Counted from the first letter of the stretch, positions 1 to 44,384 are shown. The stretch: DNA of 64,000 bases from Monoplex corrugatus (GCA_030674185.1 CM060315.1:89811137-89875136), one strand, 5' to 3'. Numbers and translations: made by a program. The notes: a model not told the origin generated them from the sequence alone.

Positions 1-4
1 ATTG

Positions 5-5
<1 letters not shown>

Positions 6-87
<82 letters not shown>
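6..87. repeat. (CA)n microsatellite
   Basis: A short CG/CA lead followed by about 35 CA units. The apparent THTHTH reading frame is only the microsatellite. Confidence 0.97.
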
Positions 88-90
<3 letters not shown>

Positions 91-429
91 CTTGGCTAAA
101 TGGTACGGTTTAACAGTAATACAAACTGAGGAAGCAGGAGAGGGGGGGGGGGGGGTGGATACCAGCAAATCTAAAAAGACATCAGCGAATCTATCTGGAA
201 TTGTTTAAAAAAAAAAGACAATAATTAAAACAAAAATAAGGACAGGAAAAAAACAAAAAGACGACAGAAATTTTACCTACGTGAACTCTCAACAATAACA
301 CTTCATTCTAATTACATGTACTCTTTTTCCCATCCAAAAATTAAAATTACAAAATAAATAAACCGACAAATGAAAAGAGAAAAATTAAACAGCTTTGTCA
401 AGTCATCTCAATCCAAACCAGAAGTCCAC

Positions 430-505
430 ATCATAATCACTATCATCCCCACACCCATCATCACAGCACTGTGATAGAACTGTCCCTGATTCTGTGGGCC
501 TTCAT
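430..505 (+). repeat. Possible SINE-A tail fragment
   Basis: An ATCATAATCACTATCATC-type segment followed by CATCACAGCA and a GATTCTGTGG end resembles the 3' tail of the SINE at 13255-13680 and the tail at 39140-39265. The match is weak. It sits just before the minisatellite at 549. Confidence 0.3.
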
Positions 506-548
506 GTCCTGCTGTCATGGTCACCTCAGTTTCCATGGGTATGGAGAT

Positions 549-1915
549 ATGTTGGAGAGCTGTAATGACCGGTGTGGTGGTCGTGACACAGGATGTGTTG
601 GAGAGCTGTAATGACCGATGTGGGGGTCATGACACAGGTGTGTTGGAGAGCTGTAATGACCGGTGTGGGGGTCGTGACACAGGAGATGTGTTGGAGAGCT
701 GTAATGAGTGGTGTGGGGGTAGTGACACAGGAGATGTGTTGGAGAGCTGTAATGACCGGTGTGGGGGTAGTGACACAGATGTGTTGGAGAGCTGTAATGA
801 CCGGTGTGGGGGTCATGACACAGGAGATGTGTTGGAGAGCTGTAATGACCAGTGTGGGGGTCATGACACAGGAGATGTGTTGGACAGCTGTAATGACAGG
901 TGTGGGGGTCGCGACACAGGAGTTTTGTTGGTGAGCTGAAATGAGCAGTGTGGGGGTAGTGACACAAGGTGTGTTGGAGAGCTGAAATGAATGGTGTGGG
1001 GATAGTGACACAGGAGGTGTGTTGGAGAGCTGAAATGAGTGGTGTGGGGATAGTGACACAGGAGGTGCGTTGGAGAGCTGTAATGAGTGGTGTGGGGGTA
1101 GTGACACAAGAGGTGTGTTGGACAGCTGACATGAGTGGTGTGGGGATAGTGACACAGGAGGTGCGTTGGAGAGCTGAAATGAGTGGTGTGGGGATAGTGA
1201 CACAGGGTGTGTTGGAGAGCTGAAATGAGCGGTGTGGGGATAGTGACACAGGAGGTGTGTTTGAGAGCTGAAATAAGCGGTGTGGGGGTAGTGACCAGGA
1301 GGTGCGTTGGAGTGCTGAAATGAGCGAGGGTAGTGACACAGGAGGTGCATTGGAAAGCTGAAATGAGCAGTGTGGGGTAGTGACACAGGAGGTGTGTTGG
1401 AGAGCTGAAATGAGCGGTGTGGGGGTAGTGACACAGGAGGTGTGTCGGAGAGCTGAAATGAATGGTGTGGGGGTAGTGACACAGGAGGTGTGTTGGACAG
1501 CTGAAATGAGTGGTGTGGGGGTAGTGACACAGGAGGTGTGTTGGAGAGCTGAAATGAATGGTGTGGGGGCTAGTGACACAGGGTGTGTTGGAGGGCTGAA
1601 ATGATGGTGTGGGGGTAGTGACACAGAGGTGTGTTGGAGAGCTGAAATGAGCGGTGTGGGGGTAGTGACACTGAGGTGTGTTGGAGAGCTGAAATGAGCG
1701 GTGTGGGGGTAGTGACACAGGAGGTGGTTGGAGAGTTGAATGAGTGGTGTGGGGGTAGTGACACAGGAGGTGTGTGGACTGCCGAAATGAGTAATTTGGA
1801 GATAGTGACACAGGAGATGTGTTGGAGAGCTGAAATGAGTGGTGTGGGGGTTAGTGACACTGGAGGTGTCTTGGAATGTTGAATGAGTGGTGTGGGGGTA
1901 GTGACACAGGCGAGG
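549..1915. repeat. Minisatellite, 45-49 bp unit, about 29 copies
   Basis: Units carry TGTTGGAGAGCTG followed by GTGTGGGGGTAGTGACACA. Copies up to about 905 mostly read GCTGTAATGACC, while later copies read GCTGAAATGA, so the array has two variant blocks. Long open frames on both strands (up to 477 codons) arise from the repeat and are not genes. Confidence 0.95.
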
Positions 1916-1929
1916 TGCAAAAATGACAA

Positions 1930-3870
1930 CAATAAAAAATAAACCTACACACAAACATTATTGTGTTTTCTGATACAAATGCATTGAAATTAAAGGAGAT
2001 TAAAAAAAAAAAAAGATAAGCACAAGTCCAAAGTGGAAAAAAAGACAATGAAATAATACAAACATTAAATATTGAAAATGATGAAATTAACCGTCAAACC
2101 ATAGAAACAATCTCTCAATCTTTGGACACGTCTAGTGTCAAATATGGTCTTGAAAACAGACCAATCATACAAAACTCGCCCATTCCTTCAAATCATCGCA
2201 AGTTCCCTTTTCACAAACATAACTTTAAATATTATGCTGCTACAGCATAGAAACACTTCAGTTTGCGTCTTATAATTAAGATGAACCCACAAAATCAAAA
2301 AGTTATTTAGTATACGCCTACATACACGTACACACTCACACAGCTACCTTATCGTTTTCACTTTTGCTCAAGACCAAATCACAGCTTTTCAATAATTTCA
2401 CACGCTTTACAATGAAACTGTCATGCATATCAAAAAGCCAAAATAATCACAGCACATAAGTCTAGGCACGGTGACACCGGGCAAAATCTTACCAAACTAA
2501 CAACTTTGCACCAGACTGCCCTTGTAATTCAGTTTTCACAGACCCACCCACCCAGAAATTCACCATCAAACCCACAGCCAGACAGTCCATCAAAATCATA
2601 CACAATTACACTGCTCACAAATCATTTTGTGACACCTACTTTCAAAAACATAAAAATAGATTCAAAGAGCACATACAAGACAAGACAGGTGCAAATTTTC
2701 AGCCAAGAAGACTTTGTCAAATGTATACGAAAGATGATAACAAATTAATCTTTCAATACAAAAAACAGTGCAAAAAATAAGTTTCCACGTTTGCCAAAGG
2801 CCAGTTGGCCAGAAATTTGCACCCGTCTTGTTTCGTTATACCAAATACACAATCTGAGTCTATTTTTTGTGTTTCTGATTCCTACTAATTTAACACTGGC
2901 ATCAGTTGATTTAGATTTTCAATTTCAAAACGTCTACACCAATTGCAAACACACAAGCCTGTCGTCGACCTGAATCAATGCGTATCCCTAAAGAAGCACT
3001 GTTCAATATTACTATCATTATCATCACTATTATCGCTATTATCATAATGATCAAAATACCTGCTGGATTTCTTGGCCCCAGGATCAGGGGGGAGGTTTTC
3101 ACTACAACAACCACAAACAACAACAACATCTGAGATCACTACCAACATCACAATCAAGTAACAACAATGACTTCAACTCTTTCACTGAAACACCACACAG
3201 ACAAAACCCTTAACTTGATGGCGACACTCCGCAGCTATAGCTGCCGAGCTCCATGTCTCGACTGTGACACTCCACAGCTATAGCTGCGGAGATGTTATGC
3301 TTTTTGTTTTTTTACCTTGACTACTTGCATACTATAATAAGGGAGATTATACTGACAGCAGAGTTTAACCATTGTTCTCAGTAGATTTCTTTCCCTTTGA
3401 CCGTATGTTTTCGCGGTACCCGAAACAAAGGAATTTCGAAGAGTCAAAAGACTCTATGCCTGTATCTAATCATTTTTTGGGACAAAATATTCATAAAAGC
3501 AGAACTCATAGTAACTTCCAGTGAAGAATGCATATCCTGTGACATGTTAAGTGCAGTTTTGTGACATGGATATTTAACGGATTACAAGCAGCAGTTTGAT
3601 AAGTCATGTGTGTGTACATCCGGAACTTTTCTTTTTTTGTTATTTGCATGCCTTTTTCAAGGTAAACCAGAAAAAAATGAAAGCATGCATAAACAAGCAG
3701 TCTGCACAGTTACAAAGTAGACATAATGACCTTTTAAAACATATGTAACAGGATAGCTTTACTGTCATTAGATACTCTCCGTAATTTTTTTAAAAGTACC
3801 AAAAACTGTGCGTCTCGAGAGTTTCAGCAGCCATTTTTGGGGGCGTCTCCAAAGAGTTAAGATTCCCTCG
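1930..3870. other. Non-coding, largely unrecognised
   Basis: AT-rich sequence with no convincing exon on either strand. It contains one copy of dispersed repeat C (2793-2880) and two copies of a CAGCTATAGCTG palindrome (3230-3298). It lies downstream of the last SREK1 exon found and could hide the 3' end of that gene, but no K/E-rich exon was recognised. Confidence 0.6.
2793..2880 (+). repeat. Dispersed repeat C, copy 1
   Basis: Carries AAAGGCCAGTTGGCC, AAATTTGC and CCCGTCTTG, then a region ending in a TTTTTGTGTTT run. The same order occurs at 9168-9265 and 18436-18520. Superfamily unknown. Confidence 0.6.
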
Positions 3871-4120
3871 TCCTGTTTGCATTTTGCACTGACTTTACCT
3901 GACAGCTGTCACTGACTTAACCCTTAGAGGTCCTCGTCCTGTTTCCAGTTTCCACTGACTTTACCTGACAGCTGTCACTGACTTAACTCTCTGACTCCCT
4001 CATGCTATCACTTCCACTGACTTAACCCTTTAACTTCTTCACCCTATCCACCAACTTCCACTAATCTAAACCCTTTGACTCCCTCACCCTATCACCAATC
4101 TCCACAGACTTAACTCTCTC
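3870..4120 (+). repeat. Degenerate tandem copies of the TTAACCCTTTGACTCC motif
   Basis: Several imperfect units alternate CACTGACTTAACCC with CTCCCTCACCCTATCACC. The motif is the end of the MITE family described below, but no full element can be drawn. Confidence 0.5.
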
Positions 4121-4725
4121 GCTACGAGCGTCAGGATTTCCTGATCATGTCTCAACAACGCTTGTGTACGAGCGTCGGAGAAATCCGACTTTTGGTTTTG
4201 AAAATTTGCGGGGCTTTCAATATTTCTGTTATACGAAACTTATGGCCAGAAGTAGATTCTTCAGTCATTCTTAGCCTTTTTTCAGGCCATTAGGTCACTG
4301 TACTCTGCAGCTGGTGTGTAGACAGTGCAAAGTTCACCCACTAGCTCTGCAGCGAAGCAGACGAGAGAAAAGCAAACAGTTGAACAACACTCAACATCTC
4401 AGCGCTCTTCAAGACGTCTCTTCCTTCAGTGCACTTCGGAGTGTGTGCAAGTTGGATTTTATGACTCTGTGACTCCCTGAGTCTGTCTACCAGCTTTTAC
4501 CAGCTTCCCGAAATTGGTGGATATGGTGACGGAATCCAAGGGTTGACATTTCACTGCCGTACATCGAACTGTATAGCTGTTATGGTCAATGACGTATATT
4601 TGTTTTTTCTCTATTTGTTTATATAACCTCATCATTTATTGTCAAAATGGATCAGAACCAATTTTTTTGAGAGAAACAGAAAAGCCTATCAGTGTATGCA
4701 GTACAACATTATTGACTAAATCAAA
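4120..4725. other. Non-coding, nothing recognised
   Basis: Contains TACGAGCGTC twice (about 4123 and 4171) around a short inverted motif. No coding exon or known repeat is visible. Confidence 0.5.
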
Positions 4726-4918
4726 TTAACCCTTTGACTCCCACACCCTGTCCACCAGCATCCTGCACTGTCAATCATGCTGGCAAAGCAAAAACTTAAC
4801 TTTTTGACTCCCTCACCCTATCCACCAGCTTCCTGCAGGAAGCTGGTGGATAAGGTAAGGGAGTCAAAAAGTTAAGTTTTTGCAGTTGGTAGATAGAGTG
4901 CGGGAGTAAATAGGTTAA
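4726..4918 (+). mobile_element. TTAA-ended palindromic MITE, copy 1 (A-P-B order)
   Basis: Bounded by TTAA at 4726 and 4915. The structure is an outer arm A (CACCAGCATCCTGCA), a central palindrome P (CACCAGCTTCCTGCAGGAAG) and an outer arm B (TTTTTGCAGTTGGT). Each module is itself separated by TTAA. The TTAA target and CCCTTT ends suggest a non-autonomous piggyBac-like element. Confidence 0.8.
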
Positions 4919-4919
4919 C

Positions 4920-5516
4920 TGTTCATCAAGATCATTTTCACCACAGTTTCCATGCCACTGATTCTACCCTTCCATTTAAATTCTCAATCGCAAGTACTTT
5001 GTAGCCTTCAGGTCTTTGGACAGGAATTTACAAAATGTATATGCAAGCTGAGCATTACACTCAGCTTTTCGAATTTCCAATAAGCCTGAGGTTGTCAAAA
5101 TACTTCATGTTTATGTTTGAAAAATATCAAAAATTTCAGTATGCCATAAAAGATTTCTTCCATAGACCATTTCATTACGTAACTATCATTACATGGATTT
5201 TTCTGTGATTAGTCTTTTTGTTAATTTTTTTATGGGGAGGGTGTGGTGAGTCGAAAAATAGACAGAAAGATGTCTTATCTACTGGTACTAGACTGTTAGA
5301 AAAGTCTTCACTATTATATTGTCAAATTAATAAATCTAAAAAAGAACAAACAAACAATAACCCACACACAAATCAATGGCATCACTCAATAGATAAATGA
5401 ATGAATAAATACAATAAAAAAGAAAGAGAGAAACAGTTTCAGAAGAGCCGAGCTGCATCCAATCATGACTCTTCTTACAAAAGAGAATCAGAAACTGAGA
5501 GACAGACAGACAGAGA
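4920..5516. other. Non-coding, nothing recognised
   Basis: AT-rich with short A/T runs. No feature is supported before the CA tract. Confidence 0.5.
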
Positions 5517-5526
5517 GAGCACACAC

Positions 5527-5559
<33 letters not shown>

Positions 5560-5588
5560 CACACTCACACACACACACACACACACAC

Positions 5589-5623
<35 letters not shown>

Positions 5624-5663
5624 CACACACGCACGCACGCACGCACGCTCGCTCGCACGCACG

Positions 5664-5735
<72 letters not shown>
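5517..5735. repeat. Compound (CA)n/(CGCA)n microsatellite
   Basis: About 220 bp of CA, interrupted by CT steps and blocks of CGCA and CGCT. Confidence 0.97.
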
Positions 5736-5737
<2 letters not shown>

Positions 5738-6234
5738 AAAAAGATAAAAGAGAGAGAAAACACAAAACAAGAAGAAGCATACTAAACACCACACACGCAC
5801 AAATCCACATTTTCAGGATCACACACCAGCAACAAAAGCAATAATAAGCCATAAGCACGACAGCTGTAACACACACGTCACCGATGAAAAACATTTGCAA
5901 AACATTTTAAAAGCAACTGTTATGGGACACCATCCCCGACGCAGTAACAAGCCAAACAGCACATGCAGCAGTGTTAATGCCGTTTTCAAAATATTTTTAA
6001 AAACTCTTTCAGCAAAAGTGGTTTAGCAGCCAAGCCATGCCAGCACTTTCCAATTTTATACAAAAATCATCAGACAGAATCCAGGCTTTGTACTTCTCAA
6101 AAGACACCTTTGACCTGGAAAAAGCGTATTATGAACTAAAACTGGGCTGTACATCAAGGCCAGTGGTAGACTCTTACAACCAATATTGTCATTTCAAGCC
6201 AATAAATATTGTCATTTTAAGTACATTTCTTGTC

Positions 6235-6560
6235 TGTGTGACCTGGAGGTTGGAGTCTGTTCAAGAGATTCCTAACACTCGGGAAATTCCATACGTGCTC
6301 CACCCAAATCTGCCAGCAATCACCTGTCAGACTCCCTGAGCCCGCACAAAACCCTACGCGCTGGCAAGGTCTTGAACTGAGGAGCAGAGGGGGGAGGGGA
6401 GGAGGATGGGGGAGACCTTTGAAACTGTAAGCTGACACAACCAGAAAGACGGGCAGCCAACAGGCCAGTTTCTAATGTTGTGGGCTGGGACTGAACTCAA
6501 GATATCAGATCCAGAGTCCATGGCTCTATCATCAGAACCAGCCAGCCTCTGAAAACTTGA
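6235..6560 (-). mobile_element. SINE-B copy, reverse orientation
   Basis: Read on the minus strand it has a GAGTTCA-type B box near 6490-6510, the AAGGTCTC run, CGCGTAGGGTTTTGTGC, and the CAGATTTGGGTGGAGC core seen in the full copy at 21650-21915. The tRNA-like head lies near 6560. Confidence 0.7.
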
Positions 6561-6648
6561 CCAAGACATCTTGTTTGTCAACGTAGGCATTACTGGTTCC
6601 TCAACAGTCATCCAGAAACGGCTGAGAAAATCTTGCTGATACAATTCA

Positions 6649-6812
<164 letters not shown>

Positions 6813-6898
6813 ATATGAAGTACTCTCCCGTATTTTTTTGAAAGGGAGATTTTTTTTAAATGGAGATCTAAAACAAAACAACAAAAAGTACATATGCA

Positions 6899-7327
6899 TT
6901 AACCCTTTGACTCCACACCCTACTGACAAGCTTCCTGCAGGACGCTGGTGGATAGGATGCAGGAGTCAAAGGGTGAAGTTTTTGCTTTGCTTGCATGGTT
7001 GACAATGCAGGATGCTGGTGGACAGGGTGTGGGAGTCAAAGGGTGAAGTTTTTGCTTTGCTTGCATGGTTGACAATGCAGGATGCTGGTGGACAGGGTGT
7101 GGGAGTCAAAGGGTGAAGTTTTTGCTTTGCTAGCATGGTTGACAATGCAGGATGCTGGTGGACAGGGTGAGGGAGTCAAAGGGTCAAGTTTTTGCTTTGC
7201 TTGCACGGTTGACAATGCAGGATGCTGGTGGACAGGGTGCAGGAGTCAAAGGGTGAAGTTTTTGCTTTGCTTGCATGGTTGACAATGCAGGATGCTGGTG
7301 GACAGGGTGCGGGAGTCAAACAGTTAA
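6899..7327 (-). mobile_element. MITE copy 2 with internal 70 bp tandem expansion
   Basis: Begins TTAACCCTTTGACTCC and ends with GGGAGTCAAACAGTTAA. The A arm (GATGCTGGTGGACAGGGTG to GTTGACAATGCAG) is repeated about five times with a 70 bp period between about 6950 and 7320. Confidence 0.8.
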
Positions 7328-7805
7328 AGAAATAACGCTTCTCCAACCAACAACAGCCCAAACATTCAGTAAATTACAATTATACAGCAAGCTGCAGGAT
7401 GCAATGCGCAGATCTCCACTTAAGCATGCAAACGACACATAATAAGCAAAACAAAACCTAAACAAAACAGTCTCAAAAAGAGTCCAAACAGTAACGACAG
7501 AGGACCTTGATCACAAAACATCAACAAAACCTCCAATAGCACTGAATGTGATTTGAGACACCACAAACTAAAGTGTGAAAAATGAACCACACATGTTCTA
7601 TGCTGACACATATGTTGTTCTAAGCTCGACAAAAAAAAAAAAAAAACTTCTACAGCAAGCATCAAAGTGACCAATTTGAACGTTCTCACACAAAATCCCA
7701 TTGGCGTTATAGGCAGCACTAAAAAAGCTGTGAAGGTGATGACCAGGGAAGGGAGATGGCAGAGCAGGGCGATTGGAGAGTACCTGGAGCTCTTGTGAAC
7801 TCAAG

Positions 7806-8150
7806 TGTAAATGATGTGGCAGATTTGGGCAGAGCTCATATGGAATTGTCCATGTACAATGAACCTGTCTTGAACAAACTCCAAACTCACTGTATGTCAG
7901 GACACAATCACCAAGCACCAGAAGCTGTCCTAAAAACTTTTGCTTTTTTTGTTTGTTTGTTTGATTTTTGTTTTTGTTTGTTTTTCATGCCAGCCGGTTG
8001 GTTCTGATGATTGAGCTGGGAATTCAAAATCTGACGTCTGGAGTTCAATCCCAGCCCACAACACTCATTGACAACTGACCTGTCCACTGCCCATCTTAAC
8101 GTTTCCATCAATCTGGTGGTGGTAGCTGTTTCATAGGTCTGTTCTCACTC
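7806..8150 (+). mobile_element. Two SINE-B pieces
   Basis: 7806-7905 matches the 3' core (GGCAGATTTGGGCAGAGC, CTTGAACAAACTCCAAACTC). 7985-8150 matches the tRNA-like head (GAGTTCAATCCCAGCCC) and middle (CGTTTCCATCAATCTGGTGG). The order is tail then head, so these are two copies or a rearranged one. A short (CA)n follows at 8184-8215. Confidence 0.65.
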
Positions 8151-8371
8151 TCCCCCCACCCCCACTCCCCTACCCCCCCCCCCCACACACACACACACAC
8201 ACACACATACACATACTCCTGCAGGGGATTCAAGACGGATGTGTACGCATAGTGTCTTTACAGGCAGTTCTCCAAAACCCGACAGGTCTCAAGGTCAATC
8301 ACTGGATTACACCAGAACTGTTTTCTCAATCTCTTCAGCTAAACCTTCAAATCGCCATGATCAATCACATG

Positions 8372-8454
8372 TTGAAAGCTGGTGGATAGGGTGAAGGAAT
8401 GAAAGAGTTAAATTTTTGCAGCCAGCAGGTAGGGTGTGGGTGTGAAAGGGTTAA
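8372..8454 (+). mobile_element. MITE, truncated copy 3
   Basis: Half of the palindrome plus the B arm (GCTGGTGGATAGGGTGAAGG, then TTTTTGCAGCCAGCAGG), ending in TTAA at 8451-8454. That TTAA is shared with the next element. Confidence 0.65.
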
Positions 8455-8777
8455 CCCTTTGAACGCGGCTGGCCAATGCAGCGGCCAGTGCGATTAATAC
8501 CTCTGGACCCGGCAGGCCGTTGGAGCGGCCTGACATGTCCGTTTGACCTGGCCTGGTATGGTGCTGGCGTGCGGTATGCGACCTACCGGCACCTACTCTC
8601 CTCTGCCACATCCTGTTTATATTACCGAATTCCAGACACCCTATACTTTCTTCCTGGCAAATTTTTAAGCATTACAAGGATTTATTCTGAGACACCGGTT
8701 TTCGCTAGAATTTCTCTAAAAATACTCAGGGTTGATGGTATCAGAGGTCTAGAAGTACTTAGGGTTGAAAGGGTTAA
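8451..8777. mobile_element. Second TTAA-ended element, different interior
   Basis: Starts TTAACCCTTTGAACGCGGC and ends TTGAAAGGGTTAA. The 327 bp interior shares nothing obvious with the palindromic MITE; it is GC-rich at its left side and AT-rich at its right side. Its ends, however, are the same kind. Probably another piggyBac-type non-autonomous element. Confidence 0.6.
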
Positions 8778-8778
8778 A

Positions 8779-8960
8779 GTGTGTTCAAGAGGGATTCATC
8801 ACACATGAACAATTTCTGATACACTCCTCCCAAATCTGCCATCACTTATCTGGCAGACTCAATGCGCTTGCACAAAACCCTATATGCCTGACAAGATCTC
8901 GAAATGGGGAAGGCGATTAGACCTATGAAACACTCGACTCCACCAGAGGGACTGGAGCAA
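8779..8960 (-). mobile_element. SINE-B partial copy
   Basis: On the minus strand it has CATTTCGAGATCTTGTCAGG, the TGCCAGATAAGTGATGGC core and the TTGAACAC end. The tRNA-like head is missing. Confidence 0.6.
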
Positions 8961-9167
8961 TACAATGGTTAAAAAAAATTTTTTTTTTTTAAAAAGCACA
9001 ACTGGATTTCATTGAGTCCTCTTCTCTCACTGGACAAAGCACCCGAGAAGTTTCAATCTTTTTCTCCTAATTTTTGTATTTGGTGTTTGTTTGTTTGTGA
9101 TCTTACATTCACGCTTCTCCTAATGTTTGTATCTGGTGTTTGTTTGTATGTGATCTTACATTCAAGC

Positions 9168-9265
9168 TTGACAAAGGCCAGTTGGCCGAAAATTTGCGCC
9201 CGTCTTGTCTGGTTGTATTAAATACACGTTCTGATTCGATTTTCGTGTTTTTCGGGTTCCACAAA
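9168..9265 (+). repeat. Dispersed repeat C, copy 2
   Basis: CAAAGGCCAGTTGGCC, AAAATTTGCGCCCGTCTTG, then AAATACACGTTCTGATTCG. This is the best-preserved of the three copies. Confidence 0.65.
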
Positions 9266-9299
9266 CAAACAAACAAACTTTTATGTCGCAGGGTGGGAC

Positions 9300-9460
9300 T
9301 TAATCCTTTGATTCCCGCACCCTGTCCACCAGCATCCCGCATTGTCAACCATGCTTGCAAAGCAAAAAGTTAACCCTTTGATTCCCTCTGGAAAGGGTGA
9401 GGGAATCAAAGGGTTAACTTTTTGCAGTTGGTGGACAGGGTGCGGGAGTCAAAGGCTTAA
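9300..9460 (+). mobile_element. MITE copy 4 (A-P-B)
   Basis: TTAA at 9300 and 9457. The A arm is well kept and P is shortened to a small hairpin. It ends TGCGGGAGTCAAAGGCTTAA. Confidence 0.75.
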
Positions 9461-10070
9461 CTCGACCCAAGACATTCAGTCCACGGCTCTGACAAAAGTG
9501 CCTCAGCCTATATGCTGAACAATCCCAGACTTAGACATGAGATCAACAGCCCCTGAAATCAACGTCCACACACACCAATTACAGTGGGCCTGACCACACC
9601 AAAGCCTGCAGACATCACCACTACATGCTTCAGCAAGTACAAGGTTCTGCATGCCCTGGATGAGATGCTGATGAAGCAGAGTACATTTGCCTTCCAGTCG
9701 TATTCCATGGCAGTTTTGGGTTTGTCTTAGGAGGGAGTGGGGATGGGGGGAATTACATACTTTTCCGTTTCAGTCCACTAATTGCTTGACAATGTTCAAG
9801 ATTGCAAAAAGTAAAAGAATGAAGTTGAGGGGCGCAAATCACCCTCAAAGGAAGAATACATTATCCCCCCTCCCATCCTCTGCACTCCCCCCCTCCCCAA
9901 TTACCTTAAGGAAATGGGACAACTTTTCATCTTTTTGCTGAAGCAAATGTCCATTTCAAATATTTCTCTTAACTACTACAATGAACACCAGAAACTACAC
10001 GGAAGTCTCAACAAGTTGAATTCCTTATCTACAGGTGAAGTTAACACCAAAGATTTTGTTCCATCAGCAA
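9461..10070. other. Non-coding, nothing recognised
   Basis: No exon-like reading with splice signals on either strand. A C-rich stretch lies near 9865-9900. Confidence 0.45.
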
Positions 10071-10074
10071 TAAC

Positions 10075-10600
10075 ATTACCTAAAGGTCTTGTTCTATAAA
10101 TTATGTGTAACCTAAAGGTCTTGTTCCACGAATCATGTGTAAACTAAAGGTCTTGTTCTATGAATTATGTATAACCGAAAGGTCTCGTTCCATCAAGTGT
10201 AACTCAAAGGTCTTGTTCCATGAATCATGTATAACTAAAGATCTGTTTCTATAAATCATCTGTAACCTAAAGGTCTTGTTCCACAAATAATGTGTAACTG
10301 AAAGGTCTTGTTCCATCCCTCTTCTGTACCATACAAGTCTTCTTCCACACATCACATGTAACCTAAAGGTCTTGTTCCATCCCTCTTCTGTACCATACAA
10401 GTCTTCTTCCACACATCACATGTAACCTAAAGGTCTTGTTCCATCCCTCTTCTGTACCATACAAGTCTTCTTCCACACATCACATGTAACCTAAAGTCTT
10501 GTTCCATACATCATGTGTAATCTAAAGGACCTTTTCCTTAAATCACGTCATCTAAAGGTCTTATTCCATTAATCCTCTGTACATAAAGGTCTTCTTCCAT
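10075..10600. repeat. Minisatellite around TAAAGGTCTTGTTCCA
   Basis: About 15 units of roughly 32 bp. In the middle (about 10310-10490) a longer unit of about 63 bp, with TCCCTCTTCTGTACCATACA, is present three times. A poly-A run follows at 10617-10640. Confidence 0.9.
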
Positions 10601-10602
10601 CA

Positions 10603-10638
<36 letters not shown>

Positions 10639-10917
10639 AAACATGAAAAGACTAGTGTGTCTGCCTCAGGATGGAACATATGACCCATGATTATCTGCAT
10701 GGTGTTGTAATCCAGAGCTAACCTGGCCACTGGTGCATCAACTGAGAAGAAGAACAGCTCTGGACAAAGAGCCAAGAGAGCAACAAACAGGACCCTTTAG
10801 TTTCAGAGTCCACGTCCATCATCCAGACCAACACGCTGACCATTCCGAGACCTGTGACTATACTCAAAACCCACAAGATGGAAGCCGTGCGCTAGTCTAC
10901 AAAGCAAGAGGCAAGAG

Positions 10918-11352
10918 GACAAAGGCAACAGTAACAGGCAGAACACTTTGTTCTGAGGACAAAGGCAGCAGTAACAGGCAGAAGTAACACTTTGTTCTGA
11001 GGACAAAGGCAGCAGTAACAGGCAGAAGTAACACTTTGTTCTGAGGACAAAGGCAGCAGTAACACTAACAGGCAGAAGTAACACTTTGTTCTGAGGACAA
11101 AGGCAGCAGTAACAGGCAGAAGTAACACTTTGTTCTGAGGACAAAGGCAGCAGTAACAGGCAGAAGTAACACTTTGTTCTGAGACAAAGGCAGCAGTAAC
11201 AGGCAGAAGTAACACTTTGTTCTGAGGACAAAGGCAGCAGTAACAGGCAGAAGTAACACTTTGTTCTGAGGACAAAGGCAGCAGTAACAGACAGAAGTAA
11301 CACTTTGTTCTGAGGACAAAGGCAGCACTAACAGGCAGAAGTAACACTTTAT
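10918..11352. repeat. 44 bp minisatellite, about 10 copies, next to SREK1 exon 10 donor
   Basis: Units contain GACAAAGGCAGCAGTAACAG and GCAGAAGTAACACTTTGTTC. Copies are nearly identical. Its right end is 18 bp from the exon 10 5' splice site. The minus-strand frames of about 150 codons are repeat artefacts. Confidence 0.93.
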
Positions 11353-11370
11353 TCCGTAAGCCACACTTAC

Positions 11371-43895
<32,525 letters not shown>

Positions 43896-44370
43896 TGTTG
43901 AGCATGAAGTGATGAGAAGTTGGGAAGTCCTTGTGAATGATTTGCCCAAACCACTGCACGAGTGGTCAAACTCAACCACAACGTCGTGGACTGATCGTAA
44001 ACGTGTGTTTGACGCGGTTCAGATGGCGAACCGGAAATCGTTCTTTTCGTTATTGTGCGAGATTTCACAGTTATACGTTTTGAGTATGTGCACTCCGACT
44101 TGTTACGGCCTGCTGGTTGCACAACGGCAAAGCACCTCTTGCATTCTGTTTTGAGGCACGCACATTTTATTTGTACGAAGTGTGAATCGCTTGAGCATAA
44201 AATGTGTGCGTGGAACTTCAAGTCTTCCCAACCTGTACATGGTTATCTCTTTCTTCAGACTTAGGGAAGCAACAAGAGCGATGGAGAGGTGGGCAACACG
44301 TTCATAATGTTGGTCTAGAGAAAAATGCAAGTCTCTTTACGTTCTGGAAAGGCTACCTCAACAAAAAAAA
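43896..44370 (-). promoter_or_regulatory. Probable 5' UTR and promoter of SREK1
   Basis: Lies directly upstream of the SREK1 start codon and is free of recognised repeats, with more CpG than the surrounding DNA. A CCGGAAAT sequence at 44031-44038 resembles an ETS/GABP core, common near start sites of housekeeping genes. No TATA box or transcription start can be fixed. A second, divergent gene was looked for and not recognised. Confidence 0.35.
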
Positions 44371-44384
44371 AAGTTAAATAAAAA

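Noticed and set aside
521..1954. Open frames of 316-477 codons on the minus strand
   Set aside because: They translate the 45-49 bp minisatellite in several frames at once and have no start context or homology.
4726..4740. Telomere-like TTAACCC repeats
   Set aside because: The motif occurs once at each MITE end, is not tandem, and is not the TTAGGG/CCCTAA telomere repeat.
44042..44270. Divergent gene upstream of SREK1
   Set aside because: Short plus-strand frames have no recognisable motif or splice context.
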